Shown piece by piece: positions 14,242 to 21,903 of a stretch of DNA of 38,710 nucleotides. Source of the DNA: Tissierella_B sp964485455. Lineage in GTDB: Bacteria; Bacillota; Clostridia; Tissierellales; Tissierellaceae. The notes below the pieces were generated by a model, which worked only from the letters and a program-made list of their open reading frames with translations, searched no databases and was not told the origin of the DNA. The DNA lies in the NCBI GenBank assembly GCA_964485455.1, contig CAZAJU010000005.1, forward strand, positions 1 to 38,710, written 5' to 3'. A program made the position numbers and the translations under genes. How positions within the stretch are numbered: position 1 is the stretch's first letter; the number at the start of each line of letters is the position of its first letter.

Positions 14242-14667
14242 ATGTCTAGTAGAATAAGCTGGAATCAATATTTTATGGAAATTGCGGAAAAAGTAGCTAC
14301 CAGGTCTACCTGCGATAGAGCATGGGTAGGCTGTTTATTAGTTAATGATGATAATAGAATAGTCTCCAGTGGCTACAATGGTTCAGTTGCAGGTAATCCA
14401 CATTGCGATGATATAGGGCATACAATGAGGGATGGACATTGTATTGCAACAATCCATGCCGAAATGAATGCTCTTTTATATTGTGCAAAGGAAGGGATAT
14501 CCGTTAAGAACTGCAAAGCCTACGTTACCCACTTCCCATGCCTTAATTGTACAAAAGCCTTAATTCAGGCAGGCATCAAGTATATATATTTTAAAAATGA
14601 TTACAGAATAGATGAATATGCAATTGAACTATTAGAAAAAAATAATATAGGATATGAGAAGCTATAG
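14242..14667 (+). CDS. comEB: Deoxycytidylate (dCMP) deaminase
   Basis: It deaminates dCMP to dUMP for thymidylate synthesis. The 141-aa protein has the zinc-dependent deaminase motifs H72-A-E74 in ATIHAEMNAL and C100-x2-C103 in FPCLNC. The additional conserved residues of dCMP deaminases are also present (CDRAWVGCLLV, SSGYNG, PHCDDIGH). AGGAGG lies just before the ATG. Its stop codon overlaps that of the convergent RNase H gene inside the palindrome CTATAG. Confidence 0.93.
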   Translation: MSSRISWNQYFMEIAEKVATRSTCDRAWVGCLLVNDDNRIVSSGYNGSVAGNPHCDDIGHTMRDGHCIATIHAEMNALLYCAKEGISVKNCKAYVTHFPCLNCTKALIQAGIKYIYFKNDYRIDEYAIELLEKNNIGYEKL

Positions 14668-15267
14668 ATTCAATATAGCTTCTTTTGCCAATCTATCGGC
14701 TTCTTCGTTGTGTTCTACTCCTGAGTGAGCACGAACCTTTATAAAGACTACATTTAGCTTAGACTTTATTCCATCATAGTATTCCTTGTATTTCTTTGTT
14801 CCTTCCTTATTGGTTTTCCAATCTCCCTTTGCCCAATGTTCTATTCCAGTATAGTCAAAGTAAAGATAGAGGGTATCTTTTCCTAGTTTAATTGATTCAT
14901 CCATGGCAACCATGGCACCCTTTATCTCACCAGCAACGTTTCTCATTTCAGACAAAGCTTTGTTGTCTTCTCTACCACTAAGAAAATTCTTTTCATCTTC
15001 AGTTAAGAGAACAATCCCATAGCTATAGGTTCTACTTTTTATATCAAAGCTTCCATCCACATATGCAATAATTTCGTTATCCTTTAGCTTTTCTCCAGGT
15101 CTTAAAAAGTCACCTTCATCATTAATAAAGTCTAGTGCCTCTTCATAGCTAAGAAACTTCTTATATTTAGCCCCTTTAAATCCCTTTACCTGAGCCTCAC
15201 ATTCCGCCCATGTTCTATATATTCCAGGCTCCCTGCCGTTTTTTACTGCATAGTATGTCTCTGCCAT
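14662..15267 (-). CDS. rnhA: Ribonuclease H1 with N-terminal hybrid-binding domain
   Basis: It cleaves RNA in RNA-DNA hybrids. The frame is open from 15369, but the family N-terminus MAETYYAVKNGREPGIYRTW begins at the ATG 15265-15267, with GAGG 6 nt upstream; 201 aa. Residues 4-48 form the viroplasmin-type hybrid-binding domain. The RNase H domain follows, with catalytic D71 (YVDGSF), E114 (AGEIKGA), D138 (YFDYTGIEHW) and D191 (HNEEADRLAK). It is convergent with the dCMP deaminase gene, overlapping by 6 bp at the stop codons. Confidence 0.95.
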   Translation of the reverse strand: MAETYYAVKNGREPGIYRTWAECEAQVKGFKGAKYKKFLSYEEALDFINDEGDFLRPGEKLKDNEIIAYVDGSFDIKSRTYSYGIVLLTEDEKNFLSGREDNKALSEMRNVAGEIKGAMVAMDESIKLGKDTLYLYFDYTGIEHWAKGDWKTNKEGTKKYKEYYDGIKSKLNVVFIKVRAHSGVEHNEEADRLAKEAILNL

Positions 15268-15719
15268 AATCCACCTCATGTTTATTCTTCTACATAAATT
15301 ATAACACAAATTTGATAGTTTAAACCTGTAATTGATATTTTCTACTTTACCACTGAAAATCCCCATCAAATATTGTTAAGACATTAGTAAATTATATAAA
15401 TTTAATATAAAAAAAGCCCTATTATATATAAACTCTAGCAATTAAAATCTTATAAAATAGAGATTTATAAACCATCTAATTAAGAACACCATCGTCATTA
15501 TTCTGTCAATATTCAGCATATTGTAAATTTTCCATTAAATTGGACTTGCTTTCTATATCTATTTCTGATAATATAAATTTTGTAAACGCCTATAAATCGG
15601 GAGGGAAAACGTTTGTAGACTTTTACGCCATTTTGTATTTACTATACTGCAATGCAATTATATTATTATTTAAACGTAGTGTGGATAAATACAAAAAATA
15701 AAATTTCAGGAGGGGTTTT
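15268..15719. other. Gene-free AT-rich region upstream of the symporter
   Basis: 452 bp with no convincing gene. Possible control elements for the plus-strand symporter are a LacI/CcpA-like site GAAAACGTTTGT (15605-15616), a poorer relative TGTAAACGCCTATA (15581-15594), and a weak promoter with -35 TTGTAG (15613-15618), 17-bp spacer and -10 TATTTA (15636-15641). I looked for a glycine riboswitch, expected before some symporters of this family, and did not find its conserved core. Confidence 0.4.
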
Positions 15720-17078
15720 ATGGATCTGTTAATGTCCATCAACAGTGCTATCAACGGAATTGTATGGGGACCACCGATTTTGGTATTAATCGTTGGTACA
15801 GGTATTTACGTAACACTTTCTACAAAAGCTTTTGCAATTACTAAGTTAATCTACGTATTAAAAAACACCCTAATGAAGATGTTCTCCAAGGAATCAAAAG
15901 GAGAAGGCGAAGTAACAGCATTCCAGGCAGTAGCCACAGCACTTGCGGCCACAGTAGGTACAGGTAATATAGCCGGTGTTGCAACTGCTATTGCTATGGG
16001 AGGACCAGGCGCCATCTTCTGGATGTGGTTTGCGGCCCTAGTTGGTATGACCACTAAATTTGCAGAAGTTGTTTTAGCTGTTCATTACAGAGAAAAAACA
16101 CCTGATGGAAGATTTACTGGTGGACCGATGTACTATATTACTACAGGCTTAAAAATGAAATGGCTTGCAAAACTATTTGCATTCTTTGGAGCTCTTGCAG
16201 CATTTGGTATAGGAAACATGGTTCAAGCAAACTCCATCGCTGAAGCTATGAACGTAACATTTGGACTACCTAAATTAGCTGTTGGTATCGTGTGTGCTGT
16301 AATAGCAGGCTTGGTTGTTATAGGTGGTATCAAGAGAATCGGTCAAGTTACTGAGTTATTAGTTCCTTTCATGGCAGCATTCTATATTTTAGGCGGTCTA
16401 ATAATTATTATTATGAATATCACTCATGTTCCTGCAGCTATTGCTTTAATATTTAAGAGCGCATTTACACCAGCAGCTGCAACTGGAGGTTTTGCAGGCT
16501 CCACAGTTATGCTAGCAATGAGATACGGGGTAGCAAGAGGCGTATTTACAAACGAGGCTGGATTAGGTTCAGCTCCTATAGCCCATGCTGCAGCAACTAC
16601 TGATAGTGCTGTACGTCAAGGACTATGGGGAGTATTTGAAGTTTGGATTGATACATTGGTTATAGCATCTATTACAGCTATAGGAATTTTGGTTACAGGC
16701 GTATGGGAAACTGGAGTAACAGGTGCAGCTTTGACTACTGCAGCATTTAACAGTGTTATTCCAACTTATGGTGGTTGGATAGTAGCAATAGGTCTTTTAC
16801 TATTTGCATTCTCAACTATATTAGGATGGGAATACTATGGAGAAAGATGTGCTGAGTACCTATTTGGACCAGGAGTCAACAAATTCTATAGAATTCTATG
16901 GGTTCCTTTCGTAGCTATAGGCGCAGTAGGAGGATTAAACCTTCTTTGGGACTTAGCTGATACACTAAATGGTTTGATGGCTATTCCAAACCTAGTAGCA
17001 CTTCTATTCTTAAGCCCTGTAGTATTTAAGCTTACTAAGGAATTCTTCGCAAAAGAAAAAGAAGAAGGCAATCTATAA
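15720..17078 (+). CDS. Alanine/glycine:cation symporter (AGCS family)
   Basis: This 452-aa polytopic membrane protein imports alanine or glycine with Na+ or H+. Family signatures include VATALAATVGTGNIAGVATA, PGAIFWMWFAALVGMTTKFAEV (shown in part), GGPMYYI and the C-terminal ILGWEYYGERCAEYLFG. About ten to eleven hydrophobic segments are visible. AGGAGGGG precedes the ATG. Single gene with a strong terminator. Glycine is the end product of clostridial purine breakdown, so a glycine substrate would fit the host, but the sequence does not decide between the two amino acids. Confidence 0.95.
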   Translation: MDLLMSINSAINGIVWGPPILVLIVGTGIYVTLSTKAFAITKLIYVLKNTLMKMFSKESKGEGEVTAFQAVATALAATVGTGNIAGVATAIAMGGPGAIFWMWFAALVGMTTKFAEVVLAVHYREKTPDGRFTGGPMYYITTGLKMKWLAKLFAFFGALAAFGIGNMVQANSIAEAMNVTFGLPKLAVGIVCAVIAGLVVIGGIKRIGQVTELLVPFMAAFYILGGLIIIIMNITHVPAAIALIFKSAFTPAAATGGFAGSTVMLAMRYGVARGVFTNEAGLGSAPIAHAAATTDSAVRQGLWGVFEVWIDTLVIASITAIGILVTGVWETGVTGAALTTAAFNSVIPTYGGWIVAIGLLLFAFSTILGWEYYGERCAEYLFGPGVNKFYRILWVPFVAIGAVGGLNLLWDLADTLNGLMAIPNLVALLFLSPVVFKLTKEFFAKEKEEGNL

Positions 17079-17113
17079 TAATAAGGACAAATTAAATAAA
17101 TGCATAAATATTT

Positions 17114-17143
17114 AAGGCTAATCCACTCTGGATTAGCCTTTTT
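17114..17143 (+). terminator. Strong terminator of the symporter gene
   Basis: AAGGCTAATCCA and TGGATTAGCCTT form a perfect 12-bp stem with a CTC loop, followed by TTT. The T-tract overlaps the stop codon of the convergent gene at 17142. Confidence 0.95.
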
Positions 17144-17645
17144 AAATGGAATGTGCAATTCTACTGGCTGCTGCAGCTGCTATAGCAGCTACCAAATCGT
17201 CTAGGAATGTATTGCATTCTATGCCCTTTCGTGAGTCTAGCTCTTTAATTATCCCTATCTTCTCTTTATCTAAAAAACCATAATTAGTAAGACCTATGGT
17301 TCCATATACATTTACAATGGATAAGGGTATAATTTCATCTATTCCATACAGTCCTTCATCACTTTCAACTATGGATTGAAGAGGTTCTGGAAGCAGCCTT
17401 TTCTCTGCTAATTCATCCAATGCTATTCCAGTAAGTATAGCGTGTATTATTTCCCTTTTCTTAAGAACCGATTCTATGCTTTCCATACATATTTCCATTG
17501 TTAAGTTTGGATAATATCTTTCCTGAAGAAAAAATACTATCTCTGCAATATCATGAAGTTCTACACCTCGTTTTTTAAGCATCTCAACGGTCATTTGTGT
17601 CAATTCGTCCATATTGTATTTATAGCCGTACTTGTTATCTACCAT
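17142..17645 (-). CDS. yutG: YutG-type phosphatidylglycerophosphatase A family protein
   Basis: This 167-aa protein resembles Bacillus YutG/PgpA-domain proteins: MLKKRGVELHDIAEIVFFLQ near the N-terminus, LKKREIIHAILTGIALDELA in the middle, LYGIDEIIPLSIVNVYGTIG and the closing TFLDDLVAAIAAAAASRIAH, which carries the acidic metal-binding pair. PgpA-type enzymes dephosphorylate phosphatidylglycerophosphate; whether YutG proteins all do so is less certain. It is soluble here, without the membrane segments of proteobacterial PgpA. It is the last gene of the sortase cluster, 28 bp after the sortase stop. Confidence 0.85.
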   Translation of the reverse strand: MVDNKYGYKYNMDELTQMTVEMLKKRGVELHDIAEIVFFLQERYYPNLTMEICMESIESVLKKREIIHAILTGIALDELAEKRLLPEPLQSIVESDEGLYGIDEIIPLSIVNVYGTIGLTNYGFLDKEKIGIIKELDSRKGIECNTFLDDLVAAIAAAAASRIAHSI

Positions 17646-17673
17646 ATATCGAATCCTTCCTTTCTTTACCCTG

Positions 17674-18384
17674 TTATTCCAATATTATGTTAGTATCATA
17701 TGGATACTCATCTACGAGCTCCCCTAATGCAAAAAACCTTTTTCCATTCTTAGAAGTATAATAACAGGTCATTAAGGATATTATCGGTTTTCCACGCTTA
17801 TTCGCTCTATCCTCATTTAGCATATAAAATGAAGTATCAGGAACTATCTGAGTGTCATAGATTTCATATTCATAAACCATCTTTTTATTAGTTATTTGAA
17901 CTCTTGTGCCTGGTTGGATTTCTAATAGTTTTCCAAACAGCAATCCATTCTTCATATAATGACCAGCCAAAGAATAATTTCCTTTTCCCATTATTAAATC
18001 TGATTTCATAGTTCCAGCACCAATCATTAGATTTGAGTTCGTCACTCCCTTTAAGATTGGTAAATCTATATTTAACTCCTTTATTATAATTTGGCCTATA
18101 ATATTCTTATTAACTTCTTCTTTTTTAAATCTAGCTGCTTCACTTATTGTTGTTGTAAGCTGAACATCCTCTATTGAAGAGTAATTAAATAGAACCTCTT
18201 CTTCTTCTAAGTTCTGTTCTGAATTTTCACCCACAGTATTTTCCTCTATTTCCTCAGGGGATATTTCATATACTATCTCCTTTGTAGTAGATATCTTACT
18301 CTTTATAATCAAGTCATTGACAAATGGAAGCAAAAGCAAGACTATCCCCATTATTATTAATATGGTGGATATTTTTCTTTTCAT
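17674..18384 (-). CDS. Sortase (class A-like transpeptidase)
   Basis: It anchors surface proteins to the cell wall. The 236-aa protein has one N-terminal membrane anchor (residues 5-24, ILIIMGIVLLLLPFVNDLII region), an acidic spacer (about 40-65) and the catalytic domain. Catalytic residues are H142 in NYSLAGHYM, C207 in SLMTCYYTSKNGKR and R216 in GKRFFALGEL. The TLxTC signature appears as SLMTC. Its ATG overlaps the stop of the preceding membrane-protein gene by four bases. No LPxTG substrate is encoded in the window, so its cargo is elsewhere. Confidence 0.93.
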   Translation of the reverse strand: MKRKISTILIIMGIVLLLLPFVNDLIIKSKISTTKEIVYEISPEEIEENTVGENSEQNLEEEEVLFNYSSIEDVQLTTTISEAARFKKEEVNKNIIGQIIIKELNIDLPILKGVTNSNLMIGAGTMKSDLIMGKGNYSLAGHYMKNGLLFGKLLEIQPGTRVQITNKKMVYEYEIYDTQIVPDTSFYMLNEDRANKRGKPIISLMTCYYTSKNGKRFFALGELVDEYPYDTNIILE

Positions 18385-18866
18385 GACTTCTGATACACTC
18401 CTTGTCTTTTAAATCTTGAAAGCTTAAGGCCTACTCCTATAAGAAAAGTTGGGATGAAACAGGATACAAATCTCATAGGCTGGTTGAAGCTTATGCCTAG
18501 CATTAAGAAAATCTGGTATATTGGATTTAGATAAATACTAAGAGGTATAGCATAATAACTTAGCTCTTCTGTTATCTCAATAGTAGGTCCGATTTTATAT
18601 AGGGAATATATGAATAAAGCTATACCAGCTAAGGCTATTAGAATTCCACATTTAAAATCCCACTCAGGTCTATGTTTTACCTTTAGCCTAGTTCCTATAA
18701 ACAGATACGCTAAAATCCAGAAGACTGCTATTATTATTCTAAAGGGAAGACTTGTGATTAGTCCACCTAAATACGGACTAATTGCTACCAATACGGATAA
18801 GCCTATGGTAGACAATACAATAAGCAATATATGCATAAATAAGGCAAATATATTATTTAAAATCAT
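18381..18866 (-). CDS. Small polytopic membrane protein of unknown function
   Basis: I do not recognise a family. The start is set at the ATG 18864-18866 because GAGGTGA lies just upstream, giving 161 aa and ten bases of separation from the upstream ApbE gene; a longer frame from 18905 would overlap ApbE. Four or five hydrophobic segments are visible (about residues 5-30, 35-58, 72-90, 105-125, 130-150), with a KVKHRPEWDF loop between the second and third. Its overlap with the sortase gene (4 bp) implies translational coupling. It may partner the sortase or the flavinylation gene; that is inference from position only. Confidence 0.75.
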   Translation of the reverse strand: MILNNIFALFMHILLIVLSTIGLSVLVAISPYLGGLITSLPFRIIIAVFWILAYLFIGTRLKVKHRPEWDFKCGILIALAGIALFIYSLYKIGPTIEITEELSYYAIPLSIYLNPIYQIFLMLGISFNQPMRFVSCFIPTFLIGVGLKLSRFKRQGVYQKS

Positions 18867-18876
18867 AAACTCACCT

Positions 18877-19965
18877 CTATTTGACCTTTGCTCCAGTAGC
18901 TCCATAGCTTTTCATTATCTTTTTCATTCCATCTGTAGCCTCTACACTTCCATCCTTCATTACCCAAAGAGCTTCTACTCCATCTTGAGATTCAATAAAT
19001 CTCTTGCTTTCCTCATATGGTAATAAGAAGGCTACAGTAGAATAAAAATCCGCTTCTCCAGAATTAGGAGTTACAATAGTAACAGCTCTAAAATAGTCTC
19101 CAGGCATTAGGGTCTTTGGATCTATTAGATGATGTATTCTCTTATCACCAACCATATAAAATCTCTGATAATCTCCACTGCTGACAACGGATCCATCATT
19201 TACAAATACAGTTTCCAATACGTTTGATTCTGAGCTATCAAAAAAGCTATCTGGGTTTGTAATACCTATACCCCACCTCTCTCTAATACTATCAAGGGGT
19301 TTTCCAATAGTTCGAATATTTCCCCCAGCGCTTATTACCGCAGAAGTAAGGCCAGATGCCTCTATTTCCTTTGCTACTATTTCAGTTGCAAATCCCTTAG
19401 CAACTGCACCTACATCTAGGCTCATTTCGGGATCTTCAAGAAAGACAGTGCTATTTTCCCCATCTACTATTACCTTATTAATATCTGTATGCTCATTTGC
19501 TGCTATTAAGTCCTCCATTGGAGGGATAGCAGCATTTCCTGGATCAGCCTCTGCCATATCCCTATATTCAGACCAGATCTTAAGGACTGCCCCTAATGCT
19601 ATATTAGTTTCCTTTGCCTTATTTTTATATAAGTCCTTGGAAAATAATATCAAATCCACAAGCTCCTTATCCACCTTTACAGGAGCTATCCCCGCATTGT
19701 CGTTTATAGTCTTTATATTATTAATTCCTTCATAAGTATTATATTTGTCATAAAGCTTATGAAGCTGTAGCATTCTCTCCTCAATTTGAGTTGCAAATTT
19801 ATTAAATTCCTCTTCAGTCTTTGCATATCCAACTACTTGTGTTATAGTATCGAAGCTTTCATAAAATGTATAACTATACTTTGTATATTCTGGCTCCTTA
19901 GCACAGCCTGAAAGAGAACCTATGACTATCACTAAAACCATAAATATTGTAAACATCTTTTTCAT
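18877..19965 (-). CDS. apbE: ApbE-family FAD:protein FMN transferase lipoprotein
   Basis: It transfers FMN from FAD to a threonine of extracytoplasmic proteins. The 362-aa protein has a lipoprotein signal with lipobox LSGC at C21. ApbE signatures follow: DVGAVAKGFATE, SAGGNIRTIGKP, SSGDYQRF, HHLIDPKT and the Asp-containing EADFYSTVAFLL metal/FAD site. The protein acts at the outer face of the membrane. It lies downstream of a repeat lipoprotein and upstream of a membrane protein and a sortase, separated from the former by a hairpin terminator. The neighbouring lipoprotein is the natural candidate substrate, but that one lacks the usual flavinylation motif. Confidence 0.95.
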   Translation of the reverse strand: MKKMFTIFMVLVIVIGSLSGCAKEPEYTKYSYTFYESFDTITQVVGYAKTEEEFNKFATQIEERMLQLHKLYDKYNTYEGINNIKTINDNAGIAPVKVDKELVDLILFSKDLYKNKAKETNIALGAVLKIWSEYRDMAEADPGNAAIPPMEDLIAANEHTDINKVIVDGENSTVFLEDPEMSLDVGAVAKGFATEIVAKEIEASGLTSAVISAGGNIRTIGKPLDSIRERWGIGITNPDSFFDSSESNVLETVFVNDGSVVSSGDYQRFYMVGDKRIHHLIDPKTLMPGDYFRAVTIVTPNSGEADFYSTVAFLLPYEESKRFIESQDGVEALWVMKDGSVEATDGMKKIMKSYGATGAKVK

Positions 19966-19991
19966 TTTATCACCCTTTTTAATAATAACAA

Positions 19992-20022
19992 AATAACTCC
20001 CTCTTTAAAAGAGGGAGTTATT
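19992..20022 (-). terminator. Terminator or attenuator between the repeat lipoprotein and apbE
   Basis: AATAACTCCCTCTT and AAGAGGGAGTTATT form a 14-bp perfect stem with a TAA loop. On the minus strand it is followed by TTGTTAT. It begins about 10 bp after the lipoprotein stop. Partial read-through would give apbE at a lower level than the abundant lipoprotein. Confidence 0.85.
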
Positions 20023-20033
20023 TTCCACTTATG

Positions 20034-21149
20034 TTATCTAGCCATTTCTGAAGCTTCTTTAACTACTGCTAAATATCCTTCAACTGTTATAGTAACTGAT
20101 GATGCTAACTCAGGTATATCAGGTACGTTTTTATGAGCTGCATTTACTTCTTTAACTTTTAAGCCTGTAATTTCATCTATGTTTTTTCCAACCATCCAGT
20201 CTGCAAATGCTTTTATTTGCTCATACCACTCTTTACCAATAGCAGAAGCGGCCTTCATTCCATATGCATCCTTTATTTCTTGTTTAGTCTTTATCTCAGC
20301 TGTCTTATCATCTGTTATTTTTCCTTCAGCATCATAATTAACTCTTACTTGAGCATTATCTATAAGAGCAGCAACAACCTTGCCATCTTTATCAAAAGCT
20401 GTTGCTGACATATATGTGTCAGATTGAGCTCTTGGTAACACTTCCTTACCATTTGCATCTACGCCTTTATCTTTTCCACTAATATGTGTTTCAACTCCAA
20501 GACCTACAGTTTCTGCACCAGGAGAATCTACTGCCTTATTCCAAGCTTCTTCAACTGCAGCTATGTAGTTTTCAACTGTTATTGTAACAGAAGATGTCAG
20601 TTCTGGTATATCTGGTACATTTTGATGAGTTGGATTTACTTCTTTGACCTTTAAGCCCTTGATTTCATCAATAGTTTTTCCAATCATCCATTCTTCAAAA
20701 GCAGCAGCCTGCTCATACCATTCCTTTCCAATACCGGAAGCAGCCTTCATTCCATATTCGTCTTTGTAATCCTTTTTAGTCTTCACTTCTGCAGTAACGT
20801 CCGAAGTGATCTTTAGATCTGAATCAAATGCCACCTTTGGTTGTGCTACATCTAGTGTAACACTAACCACTTTACCGTCCTTATCAAATCCAACTGCTGC
20901 CATGGTTACATCCATTTGAGCTTGTGCCATTACTGGGTTACCGTTTGCATCTGTACCAGCATCTTTAGACTTAGCTACTGAGATGTTTTGACCTAAACCA
21001 AATTTAGCAACTTTTCCTTCATTTACTACTGGGGTTTCAGCTGGTGTTTCTGCAGGTTTTGTTTCAGGAGCTGCAGTTTCTTTTGCACATCCAACTAATG
21101 CTGACGCTATTAATGCTAATACCAACATAATAGTGAAAAATTTCTTCAT
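20034..21149 (-). CDS. Lipoprotein with two tandem ~155-residue repeats
   Basis: This 371-aa protein has a lipoprotein signal with lipobox LVGC at C21 and a Pro/Glu/Thr linker (about 22-45). Two homologous repeats follow, about residues 46-203 and 213-367. Each has the same order: a VGLG/FGLG start, DANGN/KxV, a FDKDGKVV strand, YGMKAAS-x-IGKEWYEQ, A-F-x-x-WM-x-GK-x-IDEI, GLKVKEVN and NVPDIPEL-x-SSVTITVE. It looks like the FMN-binding-like lipoproteins often found near ApbE in Clostridia, but I see no [ST]GA[ST] flavinylation motif. It has its own strong promoter (21192-21220). An extracytoplasmic redox or scaffold role is possible; I assign none. Confidence 0.85.
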   Translation of the reverse strand: MKKFFTIMLVLALIASALVGCAKETAAPETKPAETPAETPVVNEGKVAKFGLGQNISVAKSKDAGTDANGNPVMAQAQMDVTMAAVGFDKDGKVVSVTLDVAQPKVAFDSDLKITSDVTAEVKTKKDYKDEYGMKAASGIGKEWYEQAAAFEEWMIGKTIDEIKGLKVKEVNPTHQNVPDIPELTSSVTITVENYIAAVEEAWNKAVDSPGAETVGLGVETHISGKDKGVDANGKEVLPRAQSDTYMSATAFDKDGKVVAALIDNAQVRVNYDAEGKITDDKTAEIKTKQEIKDAYGMKAASAIGKEWYEQIKAFADWMVGKNIDEITGLKVKEVNAAHKNVPDIPELASSVTITVEGYLAVVKEASEMAR

Positions 21150-21191
21150 TTTTAACCCTCCATCATAAATAATATAGTTTTATTTATTATG

Positions 21192-21220
21192 ATTATATCA
21201 TGTTGTTTATATTTTGACAA
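21192..21220 (-). promoter_or_regulatory. Strong promoter of the repeat lipoprotein gene
   Basis: -35 TTGTCA (complement of 21215-21220), a 17-bp spacer, -10 TATAAT (complement of 21192-21197), and a short leader of about 35 nt with GGAGGG before the ATG. Near-consensus, suggesting high expression. Confidence 0.8.
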
Positions 21221-21354
21221 TTAAATCAGTAACCAATTGAACATTTCAACAAATAATCTGTGTATTTCAGTGGAATATCTAGATTTTTTAGAATCTCTAT
21301 TTTAATAATCGTTTTAGTATAACGTTTGCATTGTGTTTTATTTAACATTAAAAA

Positions 21355-21393
21355 GGATAACAATTATACAATAAAGTAGTCATTGTTATCCTC
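21355..21393 (-). terminator. Terminator after the AI-2E-family gene
   Basis: AGGATAACAAT (21355-21365) pairs with ATTGTTATCCT (21383-21393). On the minus strand it is followed by TTTTTAATG. It ends the glmS-independent aroE transcript just downstream of the short membrane-protein gene. Confidence 0.8.
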
Positions 21394-21406
21394 TTTGAGT
21401 GTATAT

Positions 21407-21895
21407 TTATTCCTTTTCCTTTTTATCCCATGCCATTTTAGTCGTAATGATAGAATTTATAATCACAGCTAAGATAGGGCCAAAAACAAGGCCTAATGGC
21501 CCAAAAGCTAATGAGCCCAGTAGTGTAGCTAAGAATGTATATAGCGGCCTTATACCTATCTGGTCTCCCAATACTTTTGGTTCGATAAATTGTTTGGCTA
21601 TGGTCAAAATTACATACACAATTAAGATTCCTGTCCCCATATCCTTACTGATGGAAAAATATGAGATTATACCCCAAGGAATCATAACAAGACCGGCACC
21701 AAGAAGAGGGATTATATCTAATAGTGAAATTAGAAAAGCCAAAAGATATGGCATAGGAGCCTCAATTACAACTAGCCCTATACTCAATATTCCAAATACA
21801 ATAGCCATTATGATAAGCCTAGATTTAAAATATCCTTTTAATCCTCCAATTGTATCCTTTAGTATAATGCCTAGTAACTCAATTAAATTATCCAT
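21407..21895 (-). CDS. Half-size AI-2E/YtvI-family membrane protein
   Basis: It is homologous to the C-terminal half of AI-2E-family transporters: ISLLDIIPLLGAGLVMIPWG, FIEPKVLGDQIGIRPLYTFL and LAFGPLGLVFGPILAVII are family signatures. Full-length members have about 350 residues; this has 162, with about four to five membrane segments. The short form looks deliberate: AGGAG lies 5 nt before its ATG, and the upstream aroE stop is only 8 bp away, leaving no room for the missing half. Function is unknown; it could be a degenerate or dimerising half-transporter. It is cotranscribed with aroE. Confidence 0.85.
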   Translation of the reverse strand: MDNLIELLGIILKDTIGGLKGYFKSRLIIMAIVFGILSIGLVVIEAPMPYLLAFLISLLDIIPLLGAGLVMIPWGIISYFSISKDMGTGILIVYVILTIAKQFIEPKVLGDQIGIRPLYTFLATLLGSLAFGPLGLVFGPILAVIINSIITTKMAWDKKEKE

Positions 21896-21903
21896 AAGAA
21901 CTC

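Noticed and set aside
15268..15719. Glycine riboswitch before the alanine/glycine symporter
   Set aside because: Neither the GGAGAG start nor the paired aptamer core ending in CTCTCAGG could be found on the plus strand.
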